A stretch of DNA of 64,000 nt from Corythucha ciliata (Eukaryota; Arthropoda; Insecta; Hemiptera; Tingidae): NCBI GenBank assembly GCA_038030265.1, contig CM075940.1, positions 18,113,225-18,177,224 of the forward strand. Direction: 5' to 3'. Shown here piece after piece: positions 1 through 12,200 of this stretch; positions within the stretch are counted from its first letter, which is position 1; each line of letters begins with the position of its first letter. The notes beneath the pieces were generated by a model, which had not been told where the DNA came from, made no database searches, and was given only the letters and a program-made list of their open reading frames with translations. The position numbers were made by a program, and so were the translations under genes.

Positions 1-74
1 AACAACTATTGAAACTCCTCTCTCTTGTCGGCGGCTCTGTTTAATTAGGATATCCAAAAACACCTCCTCTTTTT

Positions 75-1313
75 TAGTGCATTTCATTTATGTCAAAATG
101 CACTATTGGTCTCGTCGTGATGGTGGCAAACATGGGTCATGGCATGTTTTTTTCATGTTTCAGGACCTCTAGAACACGAATTCAGTGGTCTCCGGAATTC
201 ATATATATATATATAAATATAATATTATGGCCGTTTTCTTGTTAGCACGATAACTCTCGAAGAAATCAATTTAGCGAAACGCGCTTTGGCATAAAAATCA
301 GTAGTCATAAGACCCCGGTCGGTATTGCATTTGGGCCAAATCGGTCGAGGTGGAGGGGGGGAAAATAGGGATTGAAAGGTTCAAAAAATCACTATAAATC
401 ACCAGTTGATTCTAGAAGCATCATATTCGGTACGTATACTTAATGTTAGAGTAGACTTTGATTCCCATTTTAATTTTTTGAAAAAGTCGAGGGGGAGGGG
501 GTGGTGCCCCCGGGGTGGAAGTAAGTTTGTGGTCTTGTTAGCACGATAACTCTCGAAGAAATCAATTTAGCGGAACGCGCTTTGGCACAAAAATCAGTAG
601 TCATAAGACCCCGGTCGGTGTCGCATTTGGGCCAAATCGGTGTAGGTGGAGGGGGGAAATAGGGGTTGAAATGGTCAAAAAATCAGTATAAATCACCAGT
701 TGATTCTAGAAGCATCATATTCGGTACGTATACTCCATGTTAGAGTAGCCTTTGATTCCCATAATAATTTTTTGAAAAAGTCGAAGGGGAGGGGGTGTTG
801 CCCCCGGAGAGGAAGTAAGAGTGTGGTCTTGTTAGCACGATAACTACTCCATGTTATAGTAGCCTTTGATTCATATTTTAATTTTTCGAAAAAGTCAAGA
901 TGGTGGGTGGTCCTTCCGGTGTGGAAGTGTAAAAATAGCGTTGAACTTCGCTAGTTCATCTTAGCGCTCTAAAATTCGACTCAATAATTTAATGTAACGA
1001 AAGCCCTGGGTTCCATTGAGATTTATCGAAAACTTCGATGGGGGAGGGTGAAATGGGGGATGAAATTTCAAAAAATCGCTTAAATTCACACGTTTAGGTA
1101 TTATAAAATACGGCACAAAAATTTAATATAACAAAGCCCTTGGAAAACTACCGAAACTTTTCGACATTTTTGAAGAGAGGGGGGTGAAAATAGAGGAAGA
1201 AGTTCGGCTTAATGAAACAAATTATGGTATCAAAATTATTACTTCTGGGACGGGTTAGGGTAACCGTATACGGAATGAAATGCACTCTTTCCGACCGCCA
1301 GCTGCCGGAGCGA
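75..1313 (+). mobile_element. Helentron-like non-autonomous element, family A copy 1
   Basis: The left end is a perfect hairpin at 75-105 (TAGTGCATTT pairing with AAATGCACTA). The right end at 1274-1313 has AATGAAATGCACT, the inverse complement of left-end AGTGCATTTCATT, then a GC-rich imperfect hairpin block and a T-run. Between them lie tandem units starting GTTAGCACGATAACTCT at 241 and 537 (296-bp step) and a deleted third at 831. There is no coding capacity. Four other places share these parts (7981, 12065, 37691, and 57146 inverted), so this is an interspersed family. Subterminal inverted repeats, a 3' hairpin and internal tandem repeats are known features of Helentron-derived elements; the class is my inference. 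Confidence 0.6.
241..925 (+). repeat. ~296-bp internal tandem units of family A
   Basis: Unit 1 runs 241-536, unit 2 runs 537-830, and a third from 831 is internally deleted to about 95 bp. Units share GTTAGCACGATAACTCT at the start, CATAAGACCCCGGTCGGT in the middle and a purine-rich GGGGGAGGGGG block near the end. The same unit is found at 8170 and 8466, at 37713, 38009 and 38314, and three times inverted within 57280-58005. Confidence 0.85.
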
Positions 1314-2092
1314 AATTTTTTTCTTCTTCGAGCTTCCCCCGTGTGGATTGCGAGTATTTATTGTTCAGTTGTGCCGTAAAAGTAGAAGATGCTGAAGAGG
1401 GGATTCGGAAAAGAACCGAAATGCATTCTTGCTATAAATTTTTAAAAAAAATTGCCGCATAGTACGAAATACTTTATTTTCGTCCGCTCGAAGACCGCTC
1501 TCAATTTTTGGAGTCCTCGTGTGGAGAAAACCTGGCAAAGGAAAACTCAGCTTGGTCCAATTTCAAATTTTTGCCATTTTCGGAAAAATTATTTAGGCGA
1601 AAAGGGCAAAACTGAGCGTTTCCCGATGTCGGCCGATTTTCTGGACGCCACGGCGTCCCAGCGAGGTCCATCTACGTCGTGAAGTTTCCTTGATGGATTT
1701 GATTTTTCAATTTTAATCGATTTTCATTATAACGATCACTAGTCAATTGCGGAATGCAGCCCGCCCCCTGAAGGTTTCGCGATATCGTTAGCTTCGGCCA
1801 TCACTCCGTCAGCACCCCTCAAAGTGGCCAAAAATAAGCGTTTCGCGTTATTTATTTCGACCGAATTTCTTCACTCCAGGGGCGAGCTTCGCTTGCGTCG
1901 TGGCTTTTCCTTGAACTTCAGGTCTGACGATCACGCGGCCGCTGTCCATATGAAAATTCGTAGGGCTCCTAAAAACGGGCCAAAATAAAACTGCGTATCT
2001 TGGGGTTTCTAGGCACGGGAAATTCCAAAATCGAAACGGGTTTTCGATCAGGCGAGTAGTTGAAGGGGTTATTTCCATCATACCGGTGTTTT
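1314..2092. other. Non-coding, nothing recognised
   Basis: Only short open frames without recognisable motifs or splice context occur here. No repeat shared with the rest of the window was noticed. Confidence 0.5.
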
Positions 2093-2639
2093 TAGTGCAT
2101 TTCATTCAAAAAATGCACTATGAGTCTCGCCCTGATAGTCGCACATGTGGGTTGTGATACATCTTTTTTCACGTTTCAGAATCCCTACAACACGAATCCA
2201 AGGTCGGTTCGATTTGATATATATGTGTGTGTCCCCTCGCTTGTCCGCACGATCACGGTCGCAATTTTTGACTTAGGGCAACCAAATTTGACCTAAAAAT
2301 CAATAGCGTGAATATGTCGGACGAGTTCGTGATCCAGGTGAATCGGTCCACTGGAAGGGTGTGAAAGAAGGGGGTTGAATTATTTTAAAATTCGCTACCG
2401 CACGGCTGTTGCTACAATTACCCCCAAAATTGACTCGGATAATGAGAAATGAACGCGCTTTCGTATGAGACCCCAGTAAACCAAATCCGTTGATATGGCA
2501 GAGGAGTTCTGGGTGGAGGCGGAGCTATTAAATTAACACGACCCAATTACCAAAAAATTTCATTTACATTGTATTTTGAGCAGTCTCTTTCTCTCTTTCA
2601 TTTGATTTGCCTACAGCCTAATAAATCTTGAGTAAAAAA

Positions 2640-2765
2640 TCTTAAGGTGGGCCAAAAAGGGAGAAAAATAAAAATAAAATAAAATGTTTCGGATTCGAAC
2701 CCAGGCACTCTGTAATGGTGAAATTGTTAACCTAATGTAACTGTTCTGAAAATTAACGAAATCTG
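2640..2765 (-). mobile_element. Possible tRNA-derived SINE fragment
   Basis: On the minus strand GGTTCGAATCC (2691-2701) matches a tRNA B box and is followed by an A/T-rich tail. No convincing A box or complete tRNA fold was seen, so this may be a SINE tail or chance. Confidence 0.3.
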
Positions 2766-2777
2766 AAAAGTTTTGTT

Positions 2778-3176
2778 CCGACAGCAGCCTGTCGGGAAAA
2801 GTGCATGTCATTCATGCGACAACCGACTCAAACCTCATAAGTTAGAACGATATCAATCAATTATGAATGAAATTTAGGCCGGGATAAAGAGCAAATAACT
2901 CCTCTAACAAGAGTCCCCATATCGTATAGGCAACCCAACCGACTCTGTTCACCGTGTTATGGTGTATTTATTATATTTACATTTTTCATCATTTTGTTCC
3001 CGCCCAGTTGGTGCCAAAAAAGGGGCCTGCGATAAAAAATAAACACGATTTCATGATTTTGTCGTTCTACCACGGCCTAAATGTCATTCATAATTGATTG
3101 ATATCGTTCTAACTTATGAGGTTTGAGTCGGTTGTCGCATGAATGAAATGCACTTTTCCCGACAGGCTGCTGTCGG
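2778..3176. repeat. Inverted repeat of two family A 3' ends
   Basis: The arms are 2778-2882 and 3073-3176, about 104 bp each and nearly identical in inverse orientation, separated by about 190 bp. Each arm ends outward in the 18-nt hairpin with stem CCGACAG/CTGTCGG. The two 3' ends thus face away from each other, as in a head-joined or foldback derivative. Confidence 0.8.
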
Positions 3177-5500
3177 AATTTTTGTTGTTATTTTTTGGCT
3201 ATTTCCCTAAAATGTTCCTATCTGAGCCGAACGCGGTCTACGAGTCCCTCAGACCATGGTTAAATGACGAATTCAGGCGGTCCCGGCCATGACACCCCTG
3301 AGGGGCCGTTAGCGCCTTTCAAGGCTTTGAAGGCCTGCTTCAAGGTGGCCAACAATGAGCGTTTTAGGTCATTTTTATTCGAAGTCCTTCGATTTGAGTT
3401 GGACGTCGTGTACGAGACCATGCTAAATTGAGAAATGCAGCCGGTCTCGGCTTTACGCCCTTAAGGGCCCCCGAGGCTTTTCTTTGGGCTTCACGCGCGA
3501 GCCACTGTCTTTTGTCATTTCTGGGGCCCCTGAAAACGGACCAAAGAGGACAAAAACTCCGGAGTCATTAGAAGAACTTCTCGTCAGAGGTTTTTGAATT
3601 CCCTGCGTCGTAAAACTCCAAAGAAACGTCATTTTATCTCATAAAAGCTTCCATTAGGATGCCTTGTTATCTGAGTACCTAAAACTATTCAACCTTCACT
3701 TTTCTTCTCAGAAACTGGCCCATTTTCACTCTGTTGAAAAATATTTGGTACAGAATTAATTGAACAGTCAAGCGGTATTATTCGGTCTGGCCAGTAGTTC
3801 CTTGCTGATTTTAATTCGCATTTTTCCACCTGAAACTACCCTAATCGACCATGAAACTGCTAATGGGGAGATTTTGAAAGACGTAAAAAAGAAAAACGTT
3901 CACGTCTTTTTGACATTTCACCAATCATGTGTTCCGTGTCCTGGCAAATGTCCGACGTTAATAAAGGCGTTCATGTTTTTACTGCATTCAAAATATCACT
4001 AATTTCGCTTCTTGGGACCGTTGACCGTTTCCCAGAAGCCCTGAAGAGATCCCCTAAGGGTTGGTTTGGGTCGCAGGAACTGACTTTTCAACATGAAAAT
4101 GGGCAAGTTAAGCCTATCTTACCCCTCACCCTCAGAGATGCTGATTATGAATAGGCCATTTTATTAATTTCCTGAATTTGGCAATTTGTTAATATACTTC
4201 TGTAGGTAATGAATATTCCAGGACTTTGTGCGTATTATGACAGACCCGGGACGTTACCCAAAAATATTGTTTAAATCGGGGGACATCCTAGGAAATTCGA
4301 TTTGCATGGAAATGGTTTAAGACTATAAAGGGGAGGGAAGGGACACGGTGCTTCAAACTTCAAGCATCAAAAGAACGCAGGGAAAGCCCCTCCCCTCCCC
4401 CTCTTTGGTTATCATTAGGTGGAGGAATGATGAGAGAGGGAGGATATAAGAGCATCTGTCTATATAATAACGAGAGCGTGAATTAGCATAGAGGCAATAT
4501 ATTACGCACCAATTGAGGGCAGAGGATTCAAACAGAAGGCAAAAGTCAACAATCCATTTTAGTTTCGGTGTGAGGGTTAGTTGTTATAATCGCATGTTAG
4601 AATTGTGAGGGAAAGACCTCTCATAAAATAGCTGACAATATGTCAGAAGGAGGGGTTGCGGTAATGAAAATAGCTTGTACGTCATAGAAGCTCTGTATTA
4701 ACCGCCTCTCTCTTTTGATTCTGGTATTAATTGAAATGCCTATCATTCCTTTAGCCCTAGGAAGGGGTTTTTATGCCCTTATTGTCTAACTCCTCCTTCT
4801 TATGTTCGCCTTTTTTCAAATTCGTTTCCCTGGGATTGTTTTGAAAGGAAAATAAGGACTAAATTCTTACACAAATTCTTAATTCTTCTTTCGGTATTAA
4901 AATGTATTCACTCGGCAAAGTATTTCCGTTTCTCAAGGGGAAAAGTTCTTTATAAAGAAGATTATATTTAAATGTTGCGGTGATGTCTTGTTTAAAGGGA
5001 TGAGGACATTTGAAGCGAGTAAGGAAAAGCCCAAGTTGGTGTTGGTTCCTTTTTTTCTCTTTTTTTTCTTTTCTTTTTCTTCTTCTTCTTCGTCTTCTCC
5101 TTCACAAATTGCATTCCAAAGATAGTCATTTTTTGAATCATCCTCGACATTAAGTCCAAAACAGAAGGAATTACACCCCGAAGAAGCCAAATAAAAGACG
5201 CCAAGGGAAATTTACGAGCTGAAAATGCAGAACGGTTTCACACCCTCCGAAGTGTGACAACAGTGCGATATATAGCGATATATAACGTTTTCGCGTAACT
5301 ATCGCAAGTTCTCAAAATAGATACAATAATTTATCATTCAGCCGTGTTAAGATGTCTTGACAGAAGGGCAAGGGGAAAAAATTCGATGAACAAATAGCGG
5401 CGATTGTTTTAAACATTTCTCAGAACGATTGGCTCATTAATAACGGTGGCGGTATGTCAACAGTTATTATAGAAAGGTGACATATCACTGCGGGCAGAGA

Positions 5501-5503
5501 AAA

Positions 5504-5547
<44 letters not shown>

Positions 5548-5565
5548 GTGAGTGAGTGAGAGAGG
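5501..5565 (+). repeat. (GA)n/(GAGT)n microsatellite
   Basis: A GA run is followed by about four GAGT units. The Ser/Leu-rich frames on the opposite strand are artefacts of this tract. Confidence 0.95.
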
Positions 5566-6734
5566 ACAATAAGCAAACATTTCGTGGCAGGGACAAAAGC
5601 GACGCATTGTTCAGCTGTAAGGAAATTGTTTGATATTGCCCCCAGTCTCCTCCACCCACCCACCCACACCGTCACATCATCCCCCCTTCATAGCCCCGAC
5701 CCAGAGCACCCTCCAATAAAAATAAGGGGGGACATCCCTTTTTCTACCAGCACATTCAAGGTTTACCCTTTAAATTCATTATCCTATTCTCCAGAAAAGT
5801 TATTAAAAGTAGGCAACCACTCAACCGTGGCCAAATGACATTCCATCCCTTCCTCCCCCTCCTGACCTCCACCGTCAACTACTTTAGATTCAAAGGACTT
5901 GTGTCTGGGTCCCAAAAGATAATAATCTGTTGTTGCGAGTGAATCACAGCTTAGAGGCTTCAAGTATTTATTACATATAAAGAACACTATCCTGAAACGT
6001 GAAAACGTTTGACATGATCTACAGCCTTGTTAGAGAGGAAAGGGACCGAGATTGTCTCGAACTCGTCCCCTAAAATTGTATACCCACGTTTTTCTGTTTA
6101 GCCTGCTCACTCTTCAAGACAAGCTGACGCTTTATTATTTCATCAATATTTGTTAATGTAAAATATTTTACCTGATTTTGAGCTGTTGCGTCATTTTTTT
6201 AAATACTTGTTTTGACAGATTAAGTCTCTTCGCTTTTTAAATGAATCTCCACTTCACCAAATACACGCTTTGTGTTTAATTCCTTTCATGTCGGGAGGGC
6301 GTCATTAAACGCGAGGTATTCCTAGATTGAAGCAATTATCGTGCCGGGCGGTATTCCTCTCAACATTTAGTTCGCCTCATTCCTTTACCCCTCCTCCTCT
6401 TCACCTTTCAACCACCACCCTTTTAGGGATTCAACAAATCAAACGCTCAAGTACTTGATCCCCAATTAACTGTCAACTGAACTCACTCAGTCGTAATGTC
6501 TTTGTTCGAACTTTCGACGTATTTGACGTTTTTCATTCACCCTTTTTGCCCAATGAAGTTGATCAAAAATAAGGAATTGTGATGAACTCCGGTAAAAGTG
6601 AATCCCTATCGGGGGACCTCGAACAGGTAGCTCTGAATTGAAAGTGGTTGGTTGTACAACAGTTCAAGCGATTTTTTCTCATTGTTACTGGCGTGCAATC
6701 ATTGGAAAATAGTGCAATCGTAAGAAATGCGGTT

Positions 6735-6756
6735 CAGGCGTGGATCCAGAATTCTG
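6735..6756 (+). mobile_element. Orphan hAT-like terminal repeat (left-type)
   Basis: CAGGCGTGGATCCAG resembles the CAG-plus-GGATCCA ends of many hAT-type non-autonomous elements. No partner end with an 8-bp duplication was found in the window. Confidence 0.35.
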
Positions 6757-7315
6757 CGTACCTCCACCCTCCAATAAAATGAATAGAAAAAGAAAAGGAA
6801 AACCACCCTTTCCTAATTATTCGGCCAGAGCCGTCGCATATAGTTCAGCGTGAAAGAAAGTTAGCGAATTTTGCTAGTGAAACAAATGCGTCGCCAGCCA
6901 TTGTACCAGAAGAGGGGAGCCTGGTCAAAAACGGCGGCATCAGGGAAGGAGCCCATACAACTGTTCGAAAATATGTTTTGATTTTCAGATTCCCCGTGTC
7001 GCGGATTCGGATAGATATGTAGATTCGTACAATTTACAATTTAAGCCATTTTTGTTAACATTGCCCTCATCTCTCATCAATTTTAGTTTGACTCGGTTTA
7101 TGAGGCACCATAAAAATAGCAAAACGCGGAATGTAACCGGGCACGGCTAAAAAGCACCTAAGAGGGCAATAATGAGCGTCTTGCATTATCATAGAAATGG
7201 TCGATTTTCTCGGCCTCTTTTAATTGCGATATATAGGATAACGCAGTGTAAAAATTGTAACGCCCGTTCGTACTTGCCAACCCAGGGCACGCTGTTGAAA
7301 CGTCCAGCTGACAAA

Positions 7316-7865
7316 GGTGAGCAAAACCAATGAAATTTCTGTTTTAGTGAGTAAACCCGGCGAAGTTGCTATTTCAGCGAGCGATAGTAGGTTTTTAGCT
7401 AATATAGCAAAACCGGCGGTATGTTTTTAGGGGGCGAAACCCGAAAAATTGCTTTTTCAGTGAGGAAAACCCTTGAGTGGTTTTCTAGAGGTAGACATTG
7501 CTGTGCTTGTGAGCGAAATTGCTGGCACAGCGAGTAAAATTGATTTTAGCCAGAGAAACCATGGGATTAATTTTTTTGAGACTCAAAATCTGCGAAATTG
7601 CTTTGTTAGTGACGAGAACACTTTATTATCGTGTTATTTATCGAGAGAACCTGCTCCCCTAGCGATTGAAATTGTTTTTATAGTGAGTGAAATTGATTTT
7701 TTAGCTAGAAAAACACACGAAATTGCTTTTTGTGAGTAAAACCCCGGAAATGCTTTTTTCGCGAGCAAGGCACGCGAAATTGATTTTTTAGTCCACAAAG
7801 CCAGCGAAATTGCTTTTCATGTGAGAGAAACCAGCAAAAATGCCTTTTTGTACAGCCGGGCGTAA
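7316..7865 (+). repeat. Degenerate ~30-bp minisatellite, class 1
   Basis: Irregular repeats built on GCGAAATTGCTTTTT and TTTAGTGAGCGAAACC, at roughly 28-40 bp spacing and heavily diverged. Class 1 recurs at 9340-9935 in the same orientation and at 28770-29115 and 29445-29532 in the opposite orientation. Confidence 0.7.
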
Positions 7866-7980
7866 AGACTCGAGATTCGACCGTTGGGAGAGCCTTGAGC
7901 GGGCGATATAAGGTTCATTCCGCCCGCTTGGCGTAAAGAAAAATATCAGCTCGCTACGTCTTCTTTTAGGGCTTTTGTTT

Positions 7981-8857
7981 TAGTGCATTTCATTCTGAAA
8001 ATGCACTATTGGTCTCGTCGTGATGGTGGCAAACATGGGTTATGTTTTGTTTTTTTCACGTTTCAGAACCTCTAGAACACGAATTCAGTGGTCTCCAGGA
8101 TTCATATATAATATATAATATATTACTATTATTATTGGGATATATTTATAATATTATGGCCGTTTTCTTGTTAGCACGATAACTCTCGAAGAAATCAATT
8201 TAGCGGAACGCGCTTTGGCACAAAAATCAGTAGTCATAAGACCCCGGTCGGTATTGCATTTGGGCCAAATCGGTCGAGGTGGAGGGGGGGAAAATAGGGG
8301 TTGAAAGGGTCAAAAAATCACTATAAATCACCAGTTGATTCTAGAAGCATCATATTCGGTACGTATACTCCATGTTAGAGTAGCCTTTGATTCCCATTTT
8401 AGTTTTTTGAAAAAGTCGAAGGGGAGGGGGTGTTGCCCCCGGAGTGGAAGTAAGCGTGTGGTCTTGTTAGCACGATAACTCTCGAAGAAACTAATTTAGC
8501 GGAGCGCGCTTTGGCACAAAAATCAGTAGTCATACAACCTCGTTTGGTATTGCATTGGGCCAAATCGGTCGACTTGGTTGGGGGGGGGGGGGGTAGTAAT
8601 ATGGCTTGAACTGGTAAAAAAATCACTAGAAATCACCAGCTGATTCCAGAAGCATTATATTACGATGATTTCATTTTGAAGTAGCCTTTGATCCCCATTA
8701 AGTTCAGCTTAAACAAACCCGGCAGCAAACAGTACGATGGAGGGTCAAACATTAACGAAACAAGTCATGGTCTCAACATTACTACTTCTGGGACGGCTTA
8801 GGGTATCCATATACAAAATGAAATGCACTCTTTCTGACCGCCAGCTGCCGGAGCGAT
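7981..8857 (+). mobile_element. Helentron-like non-autonomous element, family A copy 3
   Basis: The 5' hairpin is 7981-8008. Tandem units begin at 8170 and 8466 (296-bp step; the second is shortened). The 3' end with ATGAAATGCACT and CCAGCTGCCGGAGCG lies at 8818-8857 and is followed by a T-run. The layout equals copy 1 with one unit fewer, so unit number varies between copies. Confidence 0.65.
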
Positions 8858-9041
8858 TTTTTTTTTTTTTTAAATTGTTCTTCCTAATTTTGTTTTTAAA
8901 TTGTATATTAGCCATAAAAACGTAAAAATAGGCACTGTAAATTACGCTGAGAGGCGTTTAAAGTTCTCTCTGTATCAGCTACGTCATCCTTCCATTCGCA
9001 GGCTAGAGTGTGTGCACTTCATTTTATTAAGCAAACCATAT

Positions 9042-9136
9042 GCTACATGCGTCTGTGGAGTCCGTGCAACCTATCAAAATGCTTCATTTTTCGATGGAAT
9101 TAATTTTATTGGTTGCAGACTCCACAGATGCATAGC
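9042..9136. ncRNA. Candidate stem-loop, pre-miRNA-like in size
   Basis: The 5' arm (9042-9071) and 3' arm (9111-9136) pair over about 26 bp with small bulges; the core is CTGTGGAGTC against GACTCCACAG, and the loop is about 39 nt. The size and imperfect stem fit a microRNA precursor, but a small MITE or decayed foldback would look the same. Strand cannot be decided. Confidence 0.3.
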
Positions 9137-9339
9137 ACAAAGCTTCTGAACTGGGCTTTAAAGACTGGTTTTTTGATTATTATTATAATAATTATGAACT
9201 TCGGCTGAACACAAAATAGCGTACAACACGCGGGTGGTATTCCTCATTACAATCTCGGGCGACAACTTCCTGTCGCCCTCGACCAATGCCGCCCTAGGAT
9301 CGTAATATACTATTACAGTGCAGAAAACCTGTGAATTGC

Positions 9340-9935
9340 TTTCCTAGCAGGCGGAATTTATTTTTCAGCGAGAAAAACCCACGAAATTGGGTTTTAATGA
9401 GCGGACCCCGCTTAATTGGTTTTTGAGCGGCCGAACACCGCGAGATAAGTTTTTTAGTGACCGGAACCTCGTGAAATATTTTTTTTAGTGCCCCAAAACC
9501 CGCAAAATTGCTTGTTCAGTGAGGAAAACCCGTGAATTTTTAAAAAAGTGAATTATGTTACTTTCCTAGCGAGTAAACATGCTTTTATAGCTCAATGGTT
9601 TTTTTAGAGAGTGAAACCCTCAAAATGGCTTTTTGTGAGCTAAATCCCCTAACATGTTAATTTTTTTATTGAGGGAAACCTCACTGTAATTGCCTTTTTA
9701 GTGTGGAAAAACCTGCGAAATTTATTTTTCAGTGCAAAAAACCAGAGAATAGCTTTGCCAGCGAGCGGTTTGCTTTTACAGCGAGCGAAATTACTTTTTT
9801 AGCGAGCAAAATCCACGTAATTGGGTTTTTAGGGAGCGAAAGTGCTTTTTATAATAAAAGCCTCTGTATTTGCTTTCTGAGTGAGCCAAACCCGTGAATT
9901 TTTTTTTTCAGGGAGATAACCCCCAGAATGGTTTT
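9340..9935 (+). repeat. Degenerate ~30-bp minisatellite, class 1
   Basis: Same motif set as 7316-7865: CGAAATTG, a T-run, AGTGAGCG and AAACCC at loose ~30-bp spacing. Between the two arrays lies family A copy 3. Confidence 0.7.
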
Positions 9936-10077
9936 TTTTTAATACGCCATTGTTTTAACTAAGGCATTTCAAGGTGCTGCATTTGGATAATCTTTAGGGC
10001 AACGTCTCGGGAAAGCCTGGAAGTTGATTGAATAATGCCTTCCCCCATCCCTCGGAGTACGTGAAATACGCACAAGA

Positions 10078-10078
<1 letters not shown>

Positions 10079-10127
<49 letters not shown>
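10079..10127 (+). repeat. Poly(A) run of 49 bp
   Basis: An uninterrupted A tract. It may be the tail of a retroposed element but no body could be identified upstream. Poly-Lys and poly-Phe frames here are artefacts. Confidence 0.9.
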
Positions 10128-10129
<2 letters not shown>

Positions 10130-12064
10130 CGAGTGAAGTACCCTTCCCGCACAACGCCACATGTCGTGCAAGAAATTGCCTACCTACTTGTCCCACCACT
10201 TGTTGGAAAAGGGCTCGCAGAACTTTCTATTATGCTGAAAAACAAGTGTTGCTATGAAACATATTTTTCTCTTCTAACCAGCACTAATGCAAGTGGCGTG
10301 GTGGGAGGGGGTGAGAGGCTAGAAAATTCAGTTTAGGATGGAATATTTTATTCATTGGATCGGGTACATTTGTATCATTGTCTTGACCATTGATTTTGAT
10401 TTACCAACTTTATATTTTCATATCGATATTTTACTCATTAAATTAAAATAGACCTGGTCAAAAACACTTGATTAACACTAGCGTGTCTCTCATTTGTAAT
10501 TAAAACGCGAAGTTCGAGAGTGTAGTCGACTAGTGATCTCTTGTAAATTAATTAAGGGCTCGTCTTTGACTCTGTTATCCAAGAAATTAATCTCCTTCGC
10601 AATATAGATGAATGCTTTTCCGTTGATCCAAACTTTAATGATTTCTTTTCTTGCGTAATATAGAGCATTCTCATCTATTTGTTGCCCTACCGAGCGTCTC
10701 CAATAGGGGCAATTTCATTACAAAAACCGTAAATCTATCATACGAACGAAGTACGACAACGGGAACGTTGATTTTACCTTCAAGAAGAATGACATTTTAA
10801 TATCCCCCTCCTACCTGATAGGTTTTATGAAACGTGACAGAATATTTAATATAAGCCGACAGTATTAGGTAATTACGTGGGTTCTTCCTTTATTAGCCTC
10901 TATAAGAAGGGAAGGGAAAGTAGGAAGTATATTGAATATTTATTTGTCGGCTTGGTTGTTGATTGGTGTGGTTGGTTGCCAAGGTGGCTCGCGCAAGCGC
11001 TCGGTTCACCCTAACCACACTCTATTGGCAACCGTCTCCCTAAAAATTTTCTCTTACTCTCATCCTCTTTTTTTTTCCTCTTCCCTCCTATACCCCCCCC
11101 CACCCATGAGACTCACTATCGTTCTTTTCCTTCCTCTCATCCCAAAGAAGTAGATTCTCTCCTCCTCTAGACCCCTTCATTGGGGTAATAACACAGGGAA
11201 AAGTACCTTTTTCTCTTGCCTCGGTTGGTTTTTTAATAAATCCCCCTCACTCCTCTTCACCTAACTAATACTATGCTGTGGTGAAGGGGATGGTAACGTT
11301 ACTCTTTTCTTTCGTCACATTTAAAATCAATCTCATCCATCTTTAACTGATTCACGCATAACTGTACACATTTCGTTTCCCATCACAAAGGTCCTAGTAA
11401 ATTTTGATATACGAGTATGTACTCACAAAATCTTCGATTCGTAGTTTTTGGTCCTGTGCCATGTGACGCGGGACGCGGCACCGACACTGATTTTGGTTCG
11501 TCTAGATTTCTACGACTATGACTTGGAGTCACCAATTGAACTCATTCTTAAAACGAGTCGAGACATAATTGTGAGTGGTGGTGATGGAGGAGATAGAGGA
11601 CGCCAGTTTTCGAATTAAGATCGCTCCGTGCAGGCCACAACAATTTATTTCAATTAGTTAGGCCACGGACGCAATACAATTGCGTTTGAAACAAACGGAA
11701 CACTTGTCTGTGCGTATCAGCCACATGCGAGGCTTGTAAAGGCCACCTACGCCACGCAGAATAATTGTGGGAGGGGGGAACAAAGAACCCCCTCCTGCCC
11801 TTACATAAGGAAAGCTCCTTATTTTCACAGTAGTCGGACTTATGCGGTCGAAATCACAGAGTGGATCAGCGTCTTCTTACCGTATTTTGGTACGTGTTGG
11901 GATATCACAAAATTTGGCATCGCATACAGCACAGATCATGACAGGAAACCTGCCCTTCTTCCCCCGCCTAGTACTCTCCTCTACCACGATAGTACCAAAA
12001 GACGCAGAGAGGCAACGCTCCACTATTGTGAGTGTGGGAAAAATGTATTGTCCTTAGCCCTTTT
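10128..12064. other. Gene-free stretch
   Basis: About 1.9 kb with only short frames; no domain, repeat or RNA gene recognised. Pyrimidine-rich tracts lie around 11040-11110. Confidence 0.5.
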
Positions 12065-12200
12065 TAGTGCATTTCATTCTGAAAATGCACTATTGGTCTC
12101 ATCGTGATGGTGGCAAACATGGGTCATGTCATGTTTTTTTAACGTTTCAGAACCTCTAGAACACGAATTCAGTCTCCGGAATTCATATATATATATATCC
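12065..12200 (+). mobile_element. Family A 5'-end fragment, copy 4
   Basis: Contains the full 5' hairpin (TAGTGCATTT / AAATGCACTA) and about 110 bp of the conserved 5' sequence up to the (TA)n tract. The tandem units and 3' end are absent. What follows is unrelated sequence. Confidence 0.7.

Larger units (their letters stand above)
2093..3176 (+). mobile_element. Divergent Helentron-like element, family A copy 2
   Basis: It opens with the family hairpin at 2093-2120 (TAGTGCATTT / AAATGCACTA), followed by a diverged version of the 5' sequence seen in copy 1. It closes at 3141-3176 with GAATGAAATGCACTTTT and a perfect hairpin CCGACAG-GCTG-CTGTCGG (3159-3176). An inverted copy of this 3' end lies inside at 2778-2882. 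The 296-bp units are absent. It is a separate subfamily with a better-formed terminal hairpin than copies 1 and 3. Confidence 0.55.
3177..7315. other. Gene-free stretch
   Basis: About 4 kb with no supportable gene, only short random-looking frames. It includes the purine microsatellite at 5501-5565 and a hAT-like left end at 6735. The rest shows no similarity I could recognise to other parts of the window. Confidence 0.5.

Noticed and set aside
10028..10336. Lysine-rich small protein
   Set aside because: The lysines come from a 49-bp poly(A) run.
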